Source: Bathymodiolus brooksi
Lineage: Eukaryota; Mollusca; Bivalvia; Mytilida; Modiolidae
DNA length: 64,000 nt
Reading direction: 5' to 3'
NCBI GenBank assembly: GCA_963680875.1
Contig: OY804577.1
Coordinates: 147,640,196 to 147,704,195 of the forward strand
Of the stretch, positions 1 to 13,800 are shown piece by piece; position 1 is the first letter of the stretch, and each line of letters starts with the position of its first letter. Position numbers and translations under genes: made by a program. Under the pieces are notes generated by a model. It saw only the letters and a program-made list of their open reading frames with translations, searched no databases and was not told the origin of the DNA.

Positions 1-2892
1 CATTGACAGGTATGTTCTTTAGATTAAACCTCATCACTTGACACCATTGACAGGTATGTTCTCTAGATTAAACCTCATCACTTAACACCATTGACAGGTA
101 TGTTCTCTGGATTAAACCTCATCACTTGACAACATTGACAGGTATGTTCTCTGGATTAAACCTCATCACTTAACACCATTGACAGGTATGTTCTCTGGAT
201 TAAACCTCATCACTTGACAACATTGACAAGTATGTTCTCTAGATTAAACCTCATCACTTGACAGCATTGACAGATATGTTCTTTAGATTAAACCTCATCA
301 CTTGACAAAATTGACAGGTATGTTCTCTAGATTAAACCTCATCTCTAGACAACATTGACAGATATGTTCTTTAGATTAAACCTCATCACTTGACAACATT
401 GACAGGTATGTTCTCTAGGTTAAACCTCATCACTTGACAGCATTGACAGATATGTTCTTTAGATTAAACCTCATCACTTGACAAAATTGACAGGTATGTT
501 CTCTAGATTAAACCTCATCACTTGACAACATTGACAGGTATGTTCTCTAGAATAAACCTCATCACTTGACAACATTGACAGGTATGTTCTCTAGATTAAA
601 CCTCATCACTTGACAACAGTGACAGGTATGTTCTCTAGATTAAACCTCATCACTTGACAACATTGACAGATATGTTCTTTAGATTAAACCTCATCACTTG
701 ACACCATTGACAGGTATGTTCTCTGGATTCAACCTCATCACTTGACAACATTGACAGGTATGTTCTCTAGATTACACCGCATCACTTGACACCATTGACA
801 GGTATGTTCTTTAGATTAAACCTCATCACTTGACACCATTGACAGATATGTTCTTTAGATTAAACCTCATCACTTGACACCATTGACAGGTATGTTCTTT
901 AGATTAAACCTCATCACTTGACACCATTGACAGGTATGTTCTCTAGATTAAACCTCATCACTTAACACCATTGACAGGTATGTTCTCTGGATTAAACCTC
1001 ATCACTTGACAACATTGACAGGTATGTTCTCTGGATTAAACCTCATCACTTAACACCATTGACAGGTATGTTCTCTGGATTAAACCTCATCACTTGACAA
1101 CATTGACAGGTATGTTCTCTAGATTAAACCTCATCACTTGACAGCATTGACAGATATGTTCTTTAGATTAAACCTCATCACTTGACAAAATTGACAGGTA
1201 TGTTCTCTAGATTAAACCTCATCTCTAGACAACATTGACAGATATGTTCTTTAGATTAAACCTCATCACTTGACAACATTGACAGGTATGTTCTCTAGAT
1301 TAAACCTCATCTCTAGACAACATTGACAGGTATGTTCTCTAGATTACACCGCATCACTTGACACCATTGACAGGTATGTTCTTTAGATTAAACCTCATCA
1401 CTTGACACCATTGACAGATATGTTCTTTAGATTAAACCTCATCACTTGACACCATTGACAGGTATGTTCTTTAGATTAAACCTCATCACTTGACACCATT
1501 GACAGGTATGTTCTCTAGATTAAACCTCATCACTTAACACCATTGACAGGTATGTTCTCTGGATTAAACCTCATCACTTGACAACATTGACAGGTATGTT
1601 CTCTGGATTAAACCTCATCACTTAACACCATTGACAGGTATGTTCTCTGGATTAAACCTCATCACTTGACAACATTGACAGGTATGTTCTCTAGATTAAA
1701 CCTCATCACTTGACAGCATTGACAGATATGTTCTTTAGATTAAACCTCATCACTTGACAAAATTGACAGGTATGTTCTCTAGATTAAACCTCATCTCTAG
1801 ACAACATTGACAGATATGTTCTTTAGATTAAACCTCATCACTTGACAACATTGACAGGTATGTTCTCTAGATTAAACCTCATCTCTAGACAACATTGACA
1901 GGTATGTTCTTTAGATTAAACCTCATCACTTGACAACATTGACAGGTATGTTCTCTAGAATAAACCTCATCACTTGACAACATTGACAGGTATGTTCTCT
2001 AGATTAAACCTCATCTCTAGACAACATTGACAGGTATGTTCTCTAGATTAAACCTCATCTCTAGACAACATTGACAGGTATGTTCTCTAGGTTAAACCTC
2101 ATCACTTGACAGCATTGACAGATATGTTCTTTAGATTAAACCTCATCACTTGACAACATTGACAGGTATGTTCTCTAGATTAAACCTCATCACTTGACAA
2201 CATTGACAGGTATGTTCTCTAGAATAAACCTCATCACTTGACAACATTGACAGGTATGTTCTCTAGATTAAACCTCATCACTTGACAACAGTGACAGGTA
2301 TGTTCTCTAGATTAAACCTCATCACTTGACAACATTGACAGGTATGTTCTCTAGATTAAACCTCATCACTAGACAACATTGACAGGTATGTTCTCTAGAT
2401 TAAACATCATCATTTGACACCATTGACAGGTATGTTCTCTAGATTAAACCTCATCACTTGACAACATTGATAGGTATGTTCTCTAGAGTAAACCTCATCA
2501 CTAGACAACATTGACAGGTATGTTCTCTAGATTAAACCTCATCACTTGACAACATTGACAGGTATGTTCTCTACATTGAACCTCATCACTTGACAACATT
2601 GACAGGTATGTTCTCTAGATTAAACCTCATCACTTGACAACATTGACAGGTATGTTCTATAGATTAAACCTCATCACTTGACAACATTGACAGGTATGTT
2701 CTCTGGATTAAACCTCATTACTTGATAACATTGACAAGTATGTTCTTTAGATTAAACCTCATTACTTGACAACATTGACAGGTATGTTCTCTAGAATAAA
2801 CCTCATCACTTGACAACATTGACAGGTATGTTCTCTAGATTAAACCTCATCACTTGACAACATTGACAGGTATGTTCTCTAGATTAAACTTC
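1..2892 (+). repeat. 44-bp minisatellite, about 66 copies, each carrying a splice-donor-like CAG|GTATGT
   Basis: Head-to-tail 44-bp units run from the window edge to about 2892; the left end is outside the window. Each unit carries ATTGACAGGTATGTTCT, which includes a near-consensus 5' splice site. Units differ in a few positions (TTCTTTAG/TTCTCTAG/TTCTCTGG, CTTGACAC/CTTAACAC/CTCTAGAC), and ordered runs of variants recur as higher-order blocks. It lies just upstream of the first visible exon, in an intron of the same gene. By analogy with the arrays after exons 2-5, it probably derives from the end of the preceding, unseen exon; that is inference. Confidence 0.95.
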
Positions 2893-2965
2893 ATTGACTT
2901 CATTATACATGTATTCGTATAAGTCTTCATGGACTGTATATTGACTTATTATATTTTTTCTATAG

Positions 2966-3104
2966 ATTTTTGTATCATTTCTCTGCTGGGAGTGTTGGTA
3001 GTGTGCCATTTGAAGAAGCATGTGTTCCCTTGATAGTTAATAGAGAGGATCGAGTTACAGAAAACAATGGAACATTTGAAGTAAAATCAACAGAAACTGA
3101 TCAG
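2966..3104 (+). CDS. Exon 1 in window of a DNAAF9/C20orf194-like gene
   Basis: 139-nt exon: acceptor TTTTTTCTATAG before it, donor CAG|GTTAAT after it. It opens with one nucleotide completing a split codon and then has 46 sense codons (FLYHFSAGSVGSVPFEEACV..., ending STETDQ). The other two frames contain stops or make no sense with the following exons, and it ends in phase 0, as exon 2 needs. The gene appears to encode the protein known in vertebrates as C20orf194/DNAAF9 (Shulin), which binds outer-arm dynein before its transport into cilia. The assignment rests on recalled similarity of the combined exons, best in exons 6-7. This exon lies N-terminal to a P-loop-like segment. It is followed by a 27.1-kb intron. 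Confidence 0.75.
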
Positions 3105-3221
3105 GTTAATCATTTCTACTATTCTTTAAGATTAAGTTAAATTTTAGAGCAAGGTCATGTGAACTATTGCCGACACTTGGCCTCCGTTGTCACTTGGCTT
3201 CCTTCACCATCATCTGTATAC
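3105..3221 (+). mobile_element. Degenerate head of an AGCTCACC-family element
   Basis: Positions about 3149-3200 (AAGGTCATGTG, CTATTGCC, CACTTGGC, TCCGT) match the first 60 bases of the AGCTCACC elements seen intact at 15377 and 62927, with several substitutions and without the outer hairpin arm. It directly precedes the 78-bp array, which suggests that the array grew inside such an element. Confidence 0.6.
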
Positions 3222-6200
3222 TTTTACATTTTTATCTCTTTCTCACAATCCACTGGTGAATGTGTAACTAAGCTTGGTAGAGAAGTTACTTGGATGATCC
3301 TGTACATTTTTATCTCTTTCTCACAATCCACTGGTGAATGTGTAACTAAACCTGGTAGAGAAGTTACTTGGGTGATCCTGTACATTTTTATCTCTTTCTC
3401 ACAATCCACTGGTGAATGTGTAACTAAACTTGGTACAGAAGTTACTTGGATGATCCTGTACATTTTTATCTCTTTCTCACAATCCACTGGTGAATGTGTA
3501 GCTAAACTTAGTAGAGAATTTACTTGGATGATCCTGTACATTTTTATCTCTTTCTCACAATCCACTGGTGAATGTGTAACTAAACCTGGTACAGAAGTTA
3601 CTTGGATGATCCTGTACATTTTTATCTCTTTCTCACAATCCACTGGTGAATGTGTAACTAAACTTGGTAGAGAATTTACTTGGATGATCCTGTACATTTT
3701 TATCTCTTTCTCACAATCCACTGGTGAATGTGTAAGTGAATGTGTAACTAAACCTGGTAGAGAGGTTACTTGGGTGATCCTGTACATTTTTATCTCTTTC
3801 TCACAATCCACTGGTGAATGTGTAACTAAACTTGGTACAGAAGTTACTTGGATGATCCTGTACATTTTTATCTCTTTCTCACAATCCACTGGTGAATGTG
3901 TAACTAAACTTGATAGAGAAGTTACTTGGATGATCATGTACATTTTTATCTCTTTCTCACAATCCACTGGTGAATGTGTAACTAAACTTGGTACAGAAGT
4001 TACTTGGGTGATCCTGTACATTTTTATCTCTTTCTCACAATCCACTGGTGAATGTGTAACTAAGCTTGGTAGAGAAGTTACTTGGGTGATCCTGTTCATT
4101 TTTATCTCTTTCTCACAATCCACTGGTGAATGTGTAACTAAACTTGGTACAGAAGTTACTTGGGTGATCCTGTACATTTTTATCTCTTTCTCACAATCCA
4201 CTTTTGAATGTGTAACTAAGCTTGGTAGAGAAGTTACTTGGGTGATCCTGTACATTTTTATCTCTTTCTCACAATCCACTTTTGAATGTGTAACTAAGCT
4301 TGGTAGAGAAGTTACTTGGGTGATCCTGTACATTTTTATCTCTTTCTCACAATCCACTGGTGAATGTGTAACTAAGCTTGGTAGAGAAATTACTTGGGTG
4401 ATCCTGTACATTTTTATCTCTTTCTCACAATCCACTGGTGAATGTGTAACTAAACTTGGTACAGAAGTTACTTGGGTGATCCTGTACATTTTTATCTCTT
4501 TCTCACAATCCACTTTTGAATGTGTAACTAAACATGGTAGAGAAGTTACTTGGGTGATCCTGTACATTTTTATCTCTTTCTCACAATCCACTGGTGAATG
4601 TGTAACTAAACATGGTAGAGAAGTTACTTGGGTGATCCTGTACATTTTTATCTCTTTCTCACAATCCACTGGTGAATGTGTAACTAAACCTGGTAGAGAA
4701 GTTACTTGGGTGATCCTGTACATTTTTATCTCTTTCTCACAATCCACTGGTGAATGTGTAACTAAGCTTGGTAGAGAAGTTACTTGGGTGATCCTGTACA
4801 TTTTTATCTCTTTCTCACAATCCACTGGTGAATGTGTAACTAAACTTGGTACAGAAGTTACTTGGGTGATCCTGTACATTTTTATCTCTTTCTCACAATC
4901 CACTGGTGAATGTGTAACTAAACTTGGTACAGAAGTTACTTGGATGATCCTGTACATTTTTATCTCTCTCTCACAATGCACTGGGGAATGTGTAACTAAG
5001 CTTGGTACAGAAGTTACTTGGGTGATCCTGTACATTTTTATCTCTCTCTCACAATCCACTGGTGAATGTGTAACTAAACCTGGTAGAGAAGTTACTTGGG
5101 TGATCCTGTACATTTTTATCTCTTTCTCACAATCCACTGGTGAATGTGTAACTAAACTTGGTACAGAAGTTACTTGGATGATCCTGTACATTTTTATCTC
5201 TTTCTCACAATCCACTGGTGAATGTGTAACTAAGCTTGGTAGAGAAATTACTTGGGTGATCCTGTACATTTTTATCTCTTTCTCACAATCCACTGGTGAA
5301 TGTGTAACTAAACTTGGTACAGAAGTTACTTGGATGATCCTGTACATTTTTATCTCTTTCTCACAATCCACTGGTGAATGTGTAGGTAATCCTGGTAGAG
5401 AAGTTACTTGGGTGATCCTGTACATTTTTATCTCTTTCTCACAATCCACTGGTGAATGTGTAACTAAGCTTGGTAGAGAAGTTACTTGGGTGATCCTGTA
5501 CATTTTTATCTCTTTCTCACAATCCACTGGTGAATGTGTAGCTAAACTTGGTACAGAAGTTACTTGGGTGATCCTGTACATTTTTATCTCTTTCTCACAA
5601 TCCACTGGTGAATGTGTAACTAAACCTGGTAGAGAAGTTACTTGGGTGATCCTGTACATTTTTATCTCTTTCTCACAATCCACTGGTGAATGTGTAACTA
5701 AGCTTGGTAGAGAAGTTACTTGGGTGATCCTGTACATTTTTATCTCTTTCTCACAATCCACTGGTGAATGTGTAACTAAACCTGGTAGAGAAGTTACTTG
5801 GGTGATCCTGTACATTTTTATCTCTTTCTCATAATCCACTGGTGAATGTGTAAATTAACCTGGTAGAGAAGTTACTTGGGTGATCCTGTACATTTTTATC
5901 TCTTTCTCACAATCCACTGATGAATGTGTAACTAAACTTGGTACAGAAGTTATTTGGATGATCCTGTACATTTTTATCTCTTTCTCACAATCCACTGGTG
6001 AATGTGTAACTAAGCTTGGTAGAGAAATTACTTGGGTGATCCTGTACATTTTTATCTCTTTCTCACAATCCACTGGTGAATGTGTAACTAAACCTGGTAG
6101 AGAAGTTACTTGGGTGATCCTGTACATTTTTATCTCTTTCTCACAATCCACTGGTGAATGTGTAACTAAGCTTGGTAGAGAAGTTACTTGGGTGATCCTG

Positions 6201-6908
6201 TACATTTTTATCTCTTTCTCACAATCCACTGGTGAATGTGTAGCTAAACTTGGTACAGAAGTTACTTGGGTGATCCTGTACATTTTTATCTCTTTCTAAC
6301 AATCCACTGGTGAATGTGTAACTAAACCTGGTAGAGAAGTTACTTGGGTGATCCTGTACATTTTTATCTCTTTCTCACAATCCACTGGTGAATGTGTAAC
6401 TAAGCTTGGTAGAGAAGTTACTTGGGTGATCCTGTACATTTTTATCTCTTTCTCACAATCCACTGGTGAATGTGTAGCTAAGCTTGGTAGAGAAGTTACT
6501 TGGATGATCCTGTACATTTTTATCTCTTTCTCACAATCCACTGGTGAATGTGTAGCTAAACCAGGTAGAGAAGTTACTTGGGTGATCCTGTACATTTTTA
6601 TCTCTTTCTCACAATCCACTGGTGAATGTGTAACTGAGCTTGGTAGAGAAGTTACTTGGGTGATCCTGTACATTTTTATCTCTTTCTCACAATCCACTGG
6701 TGAATGTGTAACTAAACCAGGTAGAGAAGTTACTTGGGTGATCCTGTACATTTTTATCTCTTTCTCACAATCCACTGGTGAATGTGTAACTAAACCTGGT
6801 AGAGAAGTTACTTGGGTGATCCTGTACATTTTTATCTCTTTCTCACAATCCACTGGTGAATGTGTAGCTAAACTTGGTAGAGAAGTTACTTGGATGATCC
6901 TGTACAAT
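3222..6908 (+). repeat. 78-bp minisatellite, about 47 copies, open on both strands
   Basis: Tandem 78-bp units with sparse substitutions (GGTAGAGAA/GGTACAGAA, TGGATG/TGGGTG) and one 12-bp insertion near 3734. Because 78 is divisible by 3 and the unit has a stop-free frame on each strand, reading frames of about 890 and 870 codons appear on opposite strands. They have no start context, no homology I recognise and end where the array is mutated (5832, 6298), so I do not call them genes. The unit aligns block by block (TTTTATCT, CCACTGG, AACTAAACTTGGT, CTTGGATG) with the core of the AGCTCACC elements (for example 7846-7912). Confidence 0.93.
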
Positions 6909-7286
6909 TTGTATGACTTTCATCTCCTTTGTAAATCCACAATGGCTGCTATGATGAATTATCTGATTTTACAGTGGTATTTTAATGTTATGTCACTGTC
7001 CTTGTGCATCTGAAGACAGAAAGGTTTTTATAAGATAACTTAAGTTCTAGTTCACGGATCCCTCTGGGTTTTGAAAATTATGATCCTTTGTACCCAGTAA
7101 AGGTTGTTATTCATTTGGGGTACTGTAACTGTACCCATTTTGAAACAAGAGGCCTTAAGGTGCAAAAATTGATGTTTCTGTTATTTGTGTATGGAGAGTT
7201 TATTTTTCATCTGATTTTGATGAGTTTTTTATGAATTCCTTTGGAAAATCCCTTTATGAAAAATGCATAGTGTTGTTTTATAACGA
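6909..7286. other. Intron 1, low-copy stretch
   Basis: AT-rich sequence after the 78-bp array. An AATGGCTGCTATGATG string near 6942 faintly recalls the AAGATGGC motif of the AGCTCACC family. No exon, RNA gene or clear repeat is visible. Confidence 0.4.
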
Positions 7287-7504
7287 CAGGTGAATCTCGT
7301 TATCTTGAAGTTCACGGGACCGTTGCAAAATTTCGAGTTATCTGAAATTCGGCTTAAGGAGAGTGAGGGATTAAGTAAGATGGGCAACTCTTTTCAGATA
7401 AGTTTGACAAAGGTGGATGGAAACTATTGTTTTGTGTCATTTACTATATCAACTATCATTTGTACGTATTTTTAAGATGTGCGTAAGTATTGATTTTTTT
7501 AATT

Positions 7505-7528
7505 ATAAATAAATAAATAAATAAATAA
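7505..7528. repeat. (TAAA)n microsatellite
   Basis: About six tandem TAAA units in an AT-rich flank. Confidence 0.85.
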
Positions 7529-7839
7529 TTAACTGATGAGGCAAATTTTACCAACCATAGATTCAATAAATGTCAGGAAACTTGGAGAGAAAAAAGAAAC
7601 ACACATTAATAATAATACATCAATATACATAATCGTGTATTTAAAAAATACGAAACTTATAAACAAAGGAAATACAAAACTGTCAAAACAAATTTTCAAA
7701 GAAATCTATAAATACCATGACATTGAACATTAAAAAAAAAGAATTCATTTTTAGCTCACCTGGCCTTTAGGCCAGGTGAGCTATTGTCATCACTTTTCGT
7801 CCGTCGTCTGTCGTCCGTCGTCCGTCCGTCAACATTTCA

Positions 7840-10800
7840 CATTTTAATCTTCTCCTCAGAAACCACTGGACCAATTGCAACCAAATTTTGGTGGAATGGT
7901 CCTTGGATGGCCCCCTTTCAAAATTGTGTCTGTTGATCCCGACTTCCAACCAAGATGGCCGCCAAACTAAAAATAGAAAAAAAGGGGGATGAAATTTTAA
8001 TTGTCCATTGCTGCTTTAGTGTAAGTCAAAATGAGCTGAAATTTTAACTGCAACTACATGGCAAGGAGTAGTTTAACATATATTCCAGGTTTTTCTGTGA
8101 AATTTTTCTTTCAGCCGATATATACCGATTATGCAAATTAGTCATATTTTGATAAAAGATCACATTTAAATCTTCTCCTCTGAAACCGCTGAACCAAATT
8201 AAACCAAACCTGGCAGGGATGGTCCCTGGGTGGGTCCCTTTCAAAATTGTGTCCGACAGCCCCGCCCTCCATTCAAGATGGCCACTGTTACTAAAAATAG
8301 AAATTTCTTCAAATGGCCAAAACTGCTCTATTTTAAGCCAGAATGTGCCCAAATTTGAACTGTGTAAGCATAATGATGAGCTTTTTAGGATATATTAGAG
8401 GATTTTTTATGAACTTTGAACTTTTGCCGATTTTGACCGATTATGCAAATTAGAAAAAAGGGGGGATGAAATTTAAAAAAAATCTTCTCCTCGGAAAATA
8501 CTGAGCCAATATCAACCAAACTTTGCTGAAATGATCCTTGGATGGCCCCCTTCCAAAATTATGTCCGGTGATCCCGAGTTCCAACCAAGATGGCCACCAA
8601 GCTAAAAATAGAAAAAAGGGGGGATGAAATTTTAATTGTCCATTGCTGCTTTAGTGTAAGTCAAAATGAGCTGAAATTTTAACTGCAGCTACATGGCAAG
8701 AAGTAGTTTAGCATATATTCCAGGTTTTTCTGTGAAATTTTTCTTTCAGCCAATATATACCGATTATGCAAATTAGTCATATTTTGATAAAAGATCACAT
8801 TTAAATCTTCACCTCTGAAACCGCTGAACCAAATTAAACCAAACCTGGCAGGGTGGGTCCCTTTCAAAATTGTGTCCGACAGCCCCGCCCTCCATTCAAG
8901 ATGGCCACTGTCACTAAAAATAGAAATTTCTTCAAATGGCCAAAACTGCTCTATTTTAAGCCAGAATGTGCCCAAATTTGAACTGTATAAGCATAATGAT
9001 GAGCTTTTTAACATGTATTAGAGGATTTTTTTTTAACTTTGAATTTTTGCCGATTTTGACCGATTATGCAAATTAGAAAAAAGGGGGGATGAAATTTAAA
9101 AAAAATCTTCTCCTCTGAAACTACTGAGCCAATCTCAACCAAACTTTACTGAAATGATTCTTGGATGGCCCCCTTCCAAAATTGTGTCCGGTGATCCCGA
9201 CTTCCAACCAAGATGGCCGCCAAGCTCAAAATAACAAAAAGGGGGAATGAAATTTTAATTGTCCATTGCTGCTTTAGTGTAAGTCAAAATGAGCTGAAAT
9301 TTTAACTGCAGCTACATGGCAAGAAGTAGTTTAGCATATATTCCAGGTTTTTCTGTGAAATTTTTCTTTCAGCCGAGATATACCGATTATGCAAATTAGT
9401 CATATTTTGATAAAAGATCACATTTAAATCTTTTCCTCTGAAACCGCTGAACCAAATTAAACCAAACCTGGCAGTGATGGTCCCTGGGTGGGTCCCTTTC
9501 AAAATTGTGTCCGACAGCCCCGCCCTCCATTCAAGATGGCCACTGCTACTAAAAATAGAAATTTCTTCAAATGGCCAAAACTACTCTATTTTAAGCCAGA
9601 ATGTGCCCAAATTTGAACTGTATAAGCATAATGATGAGCTTTTTAACATGTATTAGAGGATTTTTTTTTAACTTTGAACTTTGACCGATTATGCAAATTA
9701 GAAAAAAGGGGGGATGAAATTAAAAAAAAATCTTCTCCTCTGAAACTACTGAGCCAATCTCAACCAAACTTTGCTGAAATGATTCTTGGATGGCCCCCTT
9801 CCAAAATTGTGTCCGGTGATCCCGAGTTCCAACCAAGATGGCCGCCAAGCTCAAAATAGAAAAAGGGGGGGATGAAATTTTAATTGTCCATTGCTGCTTT
9901 AGTGTAAGTCAAAATGAGCTCAAATTTTAACTGCAGCTACATGGCAAGAAGTAGTTTAGCATATATTCCGGGTTTCTTTCAGCCGATATATACCGATTAT
10001 GCAAATTAGGCATATTTTGATAAAAGATCACATTTAAATCTTCTCCTCTGAAACCGCTGAACCAAATTAAACCAAACCTGGCAGGGATGGTTCCTGGGTG
10101 GGTCCCTTTCAAAATTGTGTCCGACAGCCCTGCCCTCCATTCAAGATGGCCACTGTTACTAAAAATAGAAATTTCTTCAAATGGCCAAAACTGCTCTATT
10201 TTAAGCCAGAATGTGCCCAAATTTGAACTGTGTAAGCATAATGATGAGCTTTTTAGCATATATTACAGGATTTTTTATGAACTTTGAACTTTTGCCGAAT
10301 TTGACCGATTATGCAAATTAGAAAAAAGGGGGGATGAAATTTTAAAAATTCTTCTCCTCGGAAACTACTGAGCCAATATCAACCAAATTTTGCTGAAATG
10401 ATTCTTGGATGGCCCCCTTCTAAAATTGTGTCCGTTGATCCCGACTTCGAACCAAGATGGCCGCCAAGCTCAAAATAGAAAAAAGGGGGGATGAAATTTT
10501 AATTGTCCATTGCTACTTTAGCGTAAGACAAAATGAGCTGAAATCTTAACTGCAGCTACATGGCAAGGAGTAGTTTAACATATATTCCGGGTTTTTCTGT
10601 GATATTTTTCGTTCAGCCGATATATACCGATTATGCAAATTAGGCATATTTTGATAAAAGATCACATTTAAATCTTCTCCTCTGAAACCGCTGAACCAAA
10701 TTAAACCAAACCTGGCAGGGATGGTCCCTGGGTGGGTCCCTTTCAAAATTGTGTCTGACAGCCCCGCCCTCCATTCAAGATGGCCACTGTTACTAAAAAT

Positions 10801-13800
10801 AGAAATTTCTTCAAATGGCCAAAACTACTCTATTTTAAGCCAGAATGTGCCCAAATTTGAACTGTGTAAGCATAATGATGAGCTTTTTAGCATATATTAC
10901 AGGATTTTTTTATGAACTTTGAACTTTTGCCGATTTTGACCGATTATGCAAATTAGAAAAAAGGGGGGATGAAATTTTAAAAAAATCTTCTCCTCGGAAA
11001 ATACTGAGCCAATATCAACCAAACTTTGCTGAAATGATTCTTGGATGGCCCCCTTCCAAAATTGTGTCCGGTGATCCCGACTTCAAACCAAGATGGCCGC
11101 CAAGCTCAAAATAACAAAAAGGGGGAATGAAATTTTAATTGTCCATTGCTGCTTTAGTGTAAGTCAAAATGAGCTGAAATTTTAACTGCAGCTACATGGC
11201 AAGAAGTAGTTTAGCATATATTCCAGGTTTTTCTGTGAAATTTTTCTTTCAGCCGATATATACCGATTATGCAAATTAGTCATATTTTGATAAAAGATCA
11301 CATTTAAATCTTCTCCTCTGAAACCGCTGAACCAAATTAAACCAAACCTGGCAGGGATGGTCCCTGGGTGGGTCCCTTTCAAAATTGTGTCCGACAGCCC
11401 CGCCCTCCATTCAAGATGGCCGCTGTTACTAAAAATAGAAATTTCTTCAAATGGCCAAAACTGTTCTATTTTAAGCCAGAATGTGCCCAAATTTGAACTG
11501 TATAAGCATAATGATGAGCTTTTTAAGATGTATTAGAGAATTTTTTTTTAACTTTGAACTTTTGCCGATTTTGACCGATTATGCAAATTAGAAAAAAGGG
11601 GGGATGAAATTTAAAAAAAATCTTCTCCTCTGAAACTACTGAGCCAATATCAACCAAACTTTGCTGAAATGATTCTTGGATGGCCCCCTTCCAAAATTGT
11701 GTCCGGTGATCCCGACTTCCAACCAAGATGGCCGCCAAGCTCAAAATAACAAGAAGGGGGGATGAAATTTTAATTGTCCATTGCTGCTTTAGTGTAAGTC
11801 AAAATGAGCTGAAATTTTAACTGCAGCTACATGGCAAGAAGTAGTTTAGCATTTATTCCAGGTTTTTCTGTGAAATTTTTCTTTCAGCCGAGATATACCG
11901 ATTATGCAAATTAGGCATATTTTGATAAAAGATCACATTTAAATCTTCTCCTCTGAAACCGCTGAACCAAATTAAACCAAACCTGGCAGGGATGGTCCCT
12001 GGGTGGGTCCCTTTCAAAATTGTGTCCGACAGCCCCGCCCTCCATTCAAGATAGCCACTGTTACTAAAAATAGAAATTTCTTCAAATGGCCAAAACTGCT
12101 CTATTTTAAGCCAGAATGTGCCCAAATTTGAACTGTGTAAGCATAATGATGAGCTTTTTAGCATATATTACAGGATTTTTTTATGAACTTTGAACTTTTG
12201 CCGATTATGCAAATTAGAAAAAAGGGGGGATGAAATTTAAAAAAAATCTTCTCCTCGGAAAATACTGAGCCAATATCAACCAAACTTTGCTGAAATGATT
12301 CTTGGATGGCCCCCTTCCAAAATTGTGTCCGGTGATCCCGACTTCCAACCAAGATGGCCGCCAAGCTCAAAATAACAAAAAGGGGGGATGAAATTTTAAT
12401 TGTTCATTGCTGCTTTAGTGTAAGTCAAAATGAGCTGAAATTTTAACTGCAGCTACATGGCAAGAAGTAGTTTAGCATATATTCCAGGTTTTTCTGTGAA
12501 ATTTTTCTTTCAGCCGATATATACCGATTATGCAAATTAGTCATATTTTGATAAAAGATCACATTTAAATCTTCTCCTCTGAAACCGCTGAACCAAATTA
12601 AACCAAACCTGGCAGGGATGGTCCCTGGGTGGGTCCCTTTCAAAATTGTGTCCGACAGCCCCACCCTCCATTCAAGATGGCCGCTGTTACTAAAAATAGA
12701 AATTTCTTCAAATGGCCAAAACTGTTCTATTTTAAGCCAGAATGTGCCCAAATTTGAACTGTATAAGCATAATGATGAGCTTTTTAACATGTATTAGAGG
12801 ATTTTTTTTTAACTTTGAACTTTTGCCGATTTTGACCGATTATGCAAATTAGAAAAAAGGGGGGATGAAATTAAAAAAAAATCTTCTCCTCTGAAACTAC
12901 TGAGCCAATATCAACCAAACTTTACTGAAATGATTCTTGGATGGCCCCCTTCCAAAATTGTGTCCGGTGATCCCGACTTCCAACCAAGATGGCCGCCAAG
13001 CTCAAAATAACAAGAAGGGGGGATGAAATTTTAATTGTCCATTGCTGCTTTAGTGTAAGTCAAAATGAGCTGAAATTTTAACTGCAGCTACATGGCAAGA
13101 AGTAGTTTAGCATATATTCCAGGTTTTTCTGTGAAATTTTTCTTTCAGCCGAGATATACCGATTATGCAAATTAGGCATATTTTGATAAAAGATCACATT
13201 TAAATCTTCTCCTCTGAAACCGCTGAACCAAATTAAACCAAACCTGGCAGGGATGGTCCCTGGGTGGGTCCCTTTCAAATTGTGTCCGACAGCCCCGCCC
13301 TCCATTCAAGATGGCCACTGTTACTAAAAATAGAAATTTCTTCAAATGGCCAAAACTGCTCTATTTTAACCCAGAAAGTGCCCAAATTTGAACTGTATAA
13401 GCATAATGATGAGCTTTTTAACATATATTACAGGATTTTTTATGAACTTTGAACTTTTGCCTATTTTGACCGATTATGCAAATTAGAAAAAAGGGGGGAT
13501 GAAATTTAAAAAAAATCCTCTCCTCTGAAACTACTGTGCCAATCTCAACCAAACTCTGCTGAAATGATCCTTGGGTGGTCCCCTTTCAAAATTGTGTCCG
13601 TCAGCGCCGTCCTGTATCCAAGATGGCCGCCATTACTAAAAATAGAAATTTCTTCAAATGGCCAAAACTGCTCTATTTTAAGCCAGAAAGTGCCCAAATT
13701 TGAACTGTATAAGCATAATGATGAGCTTTTTAACATATATTACGGGATTTTTTATGAACTTTGAATTTTTGCCTATTTTGACCGATTATGCAAATTAGAA

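Noticed and set aside
3159..5839. Overlapping reading frames of about 890 codons (+) and 870 codons (-)
   Set aside because: Both follow only from a 78-bp period divisible by 3 with stop-free frames; no start context, domain or codon bias, and the unit derives from a transposable element.
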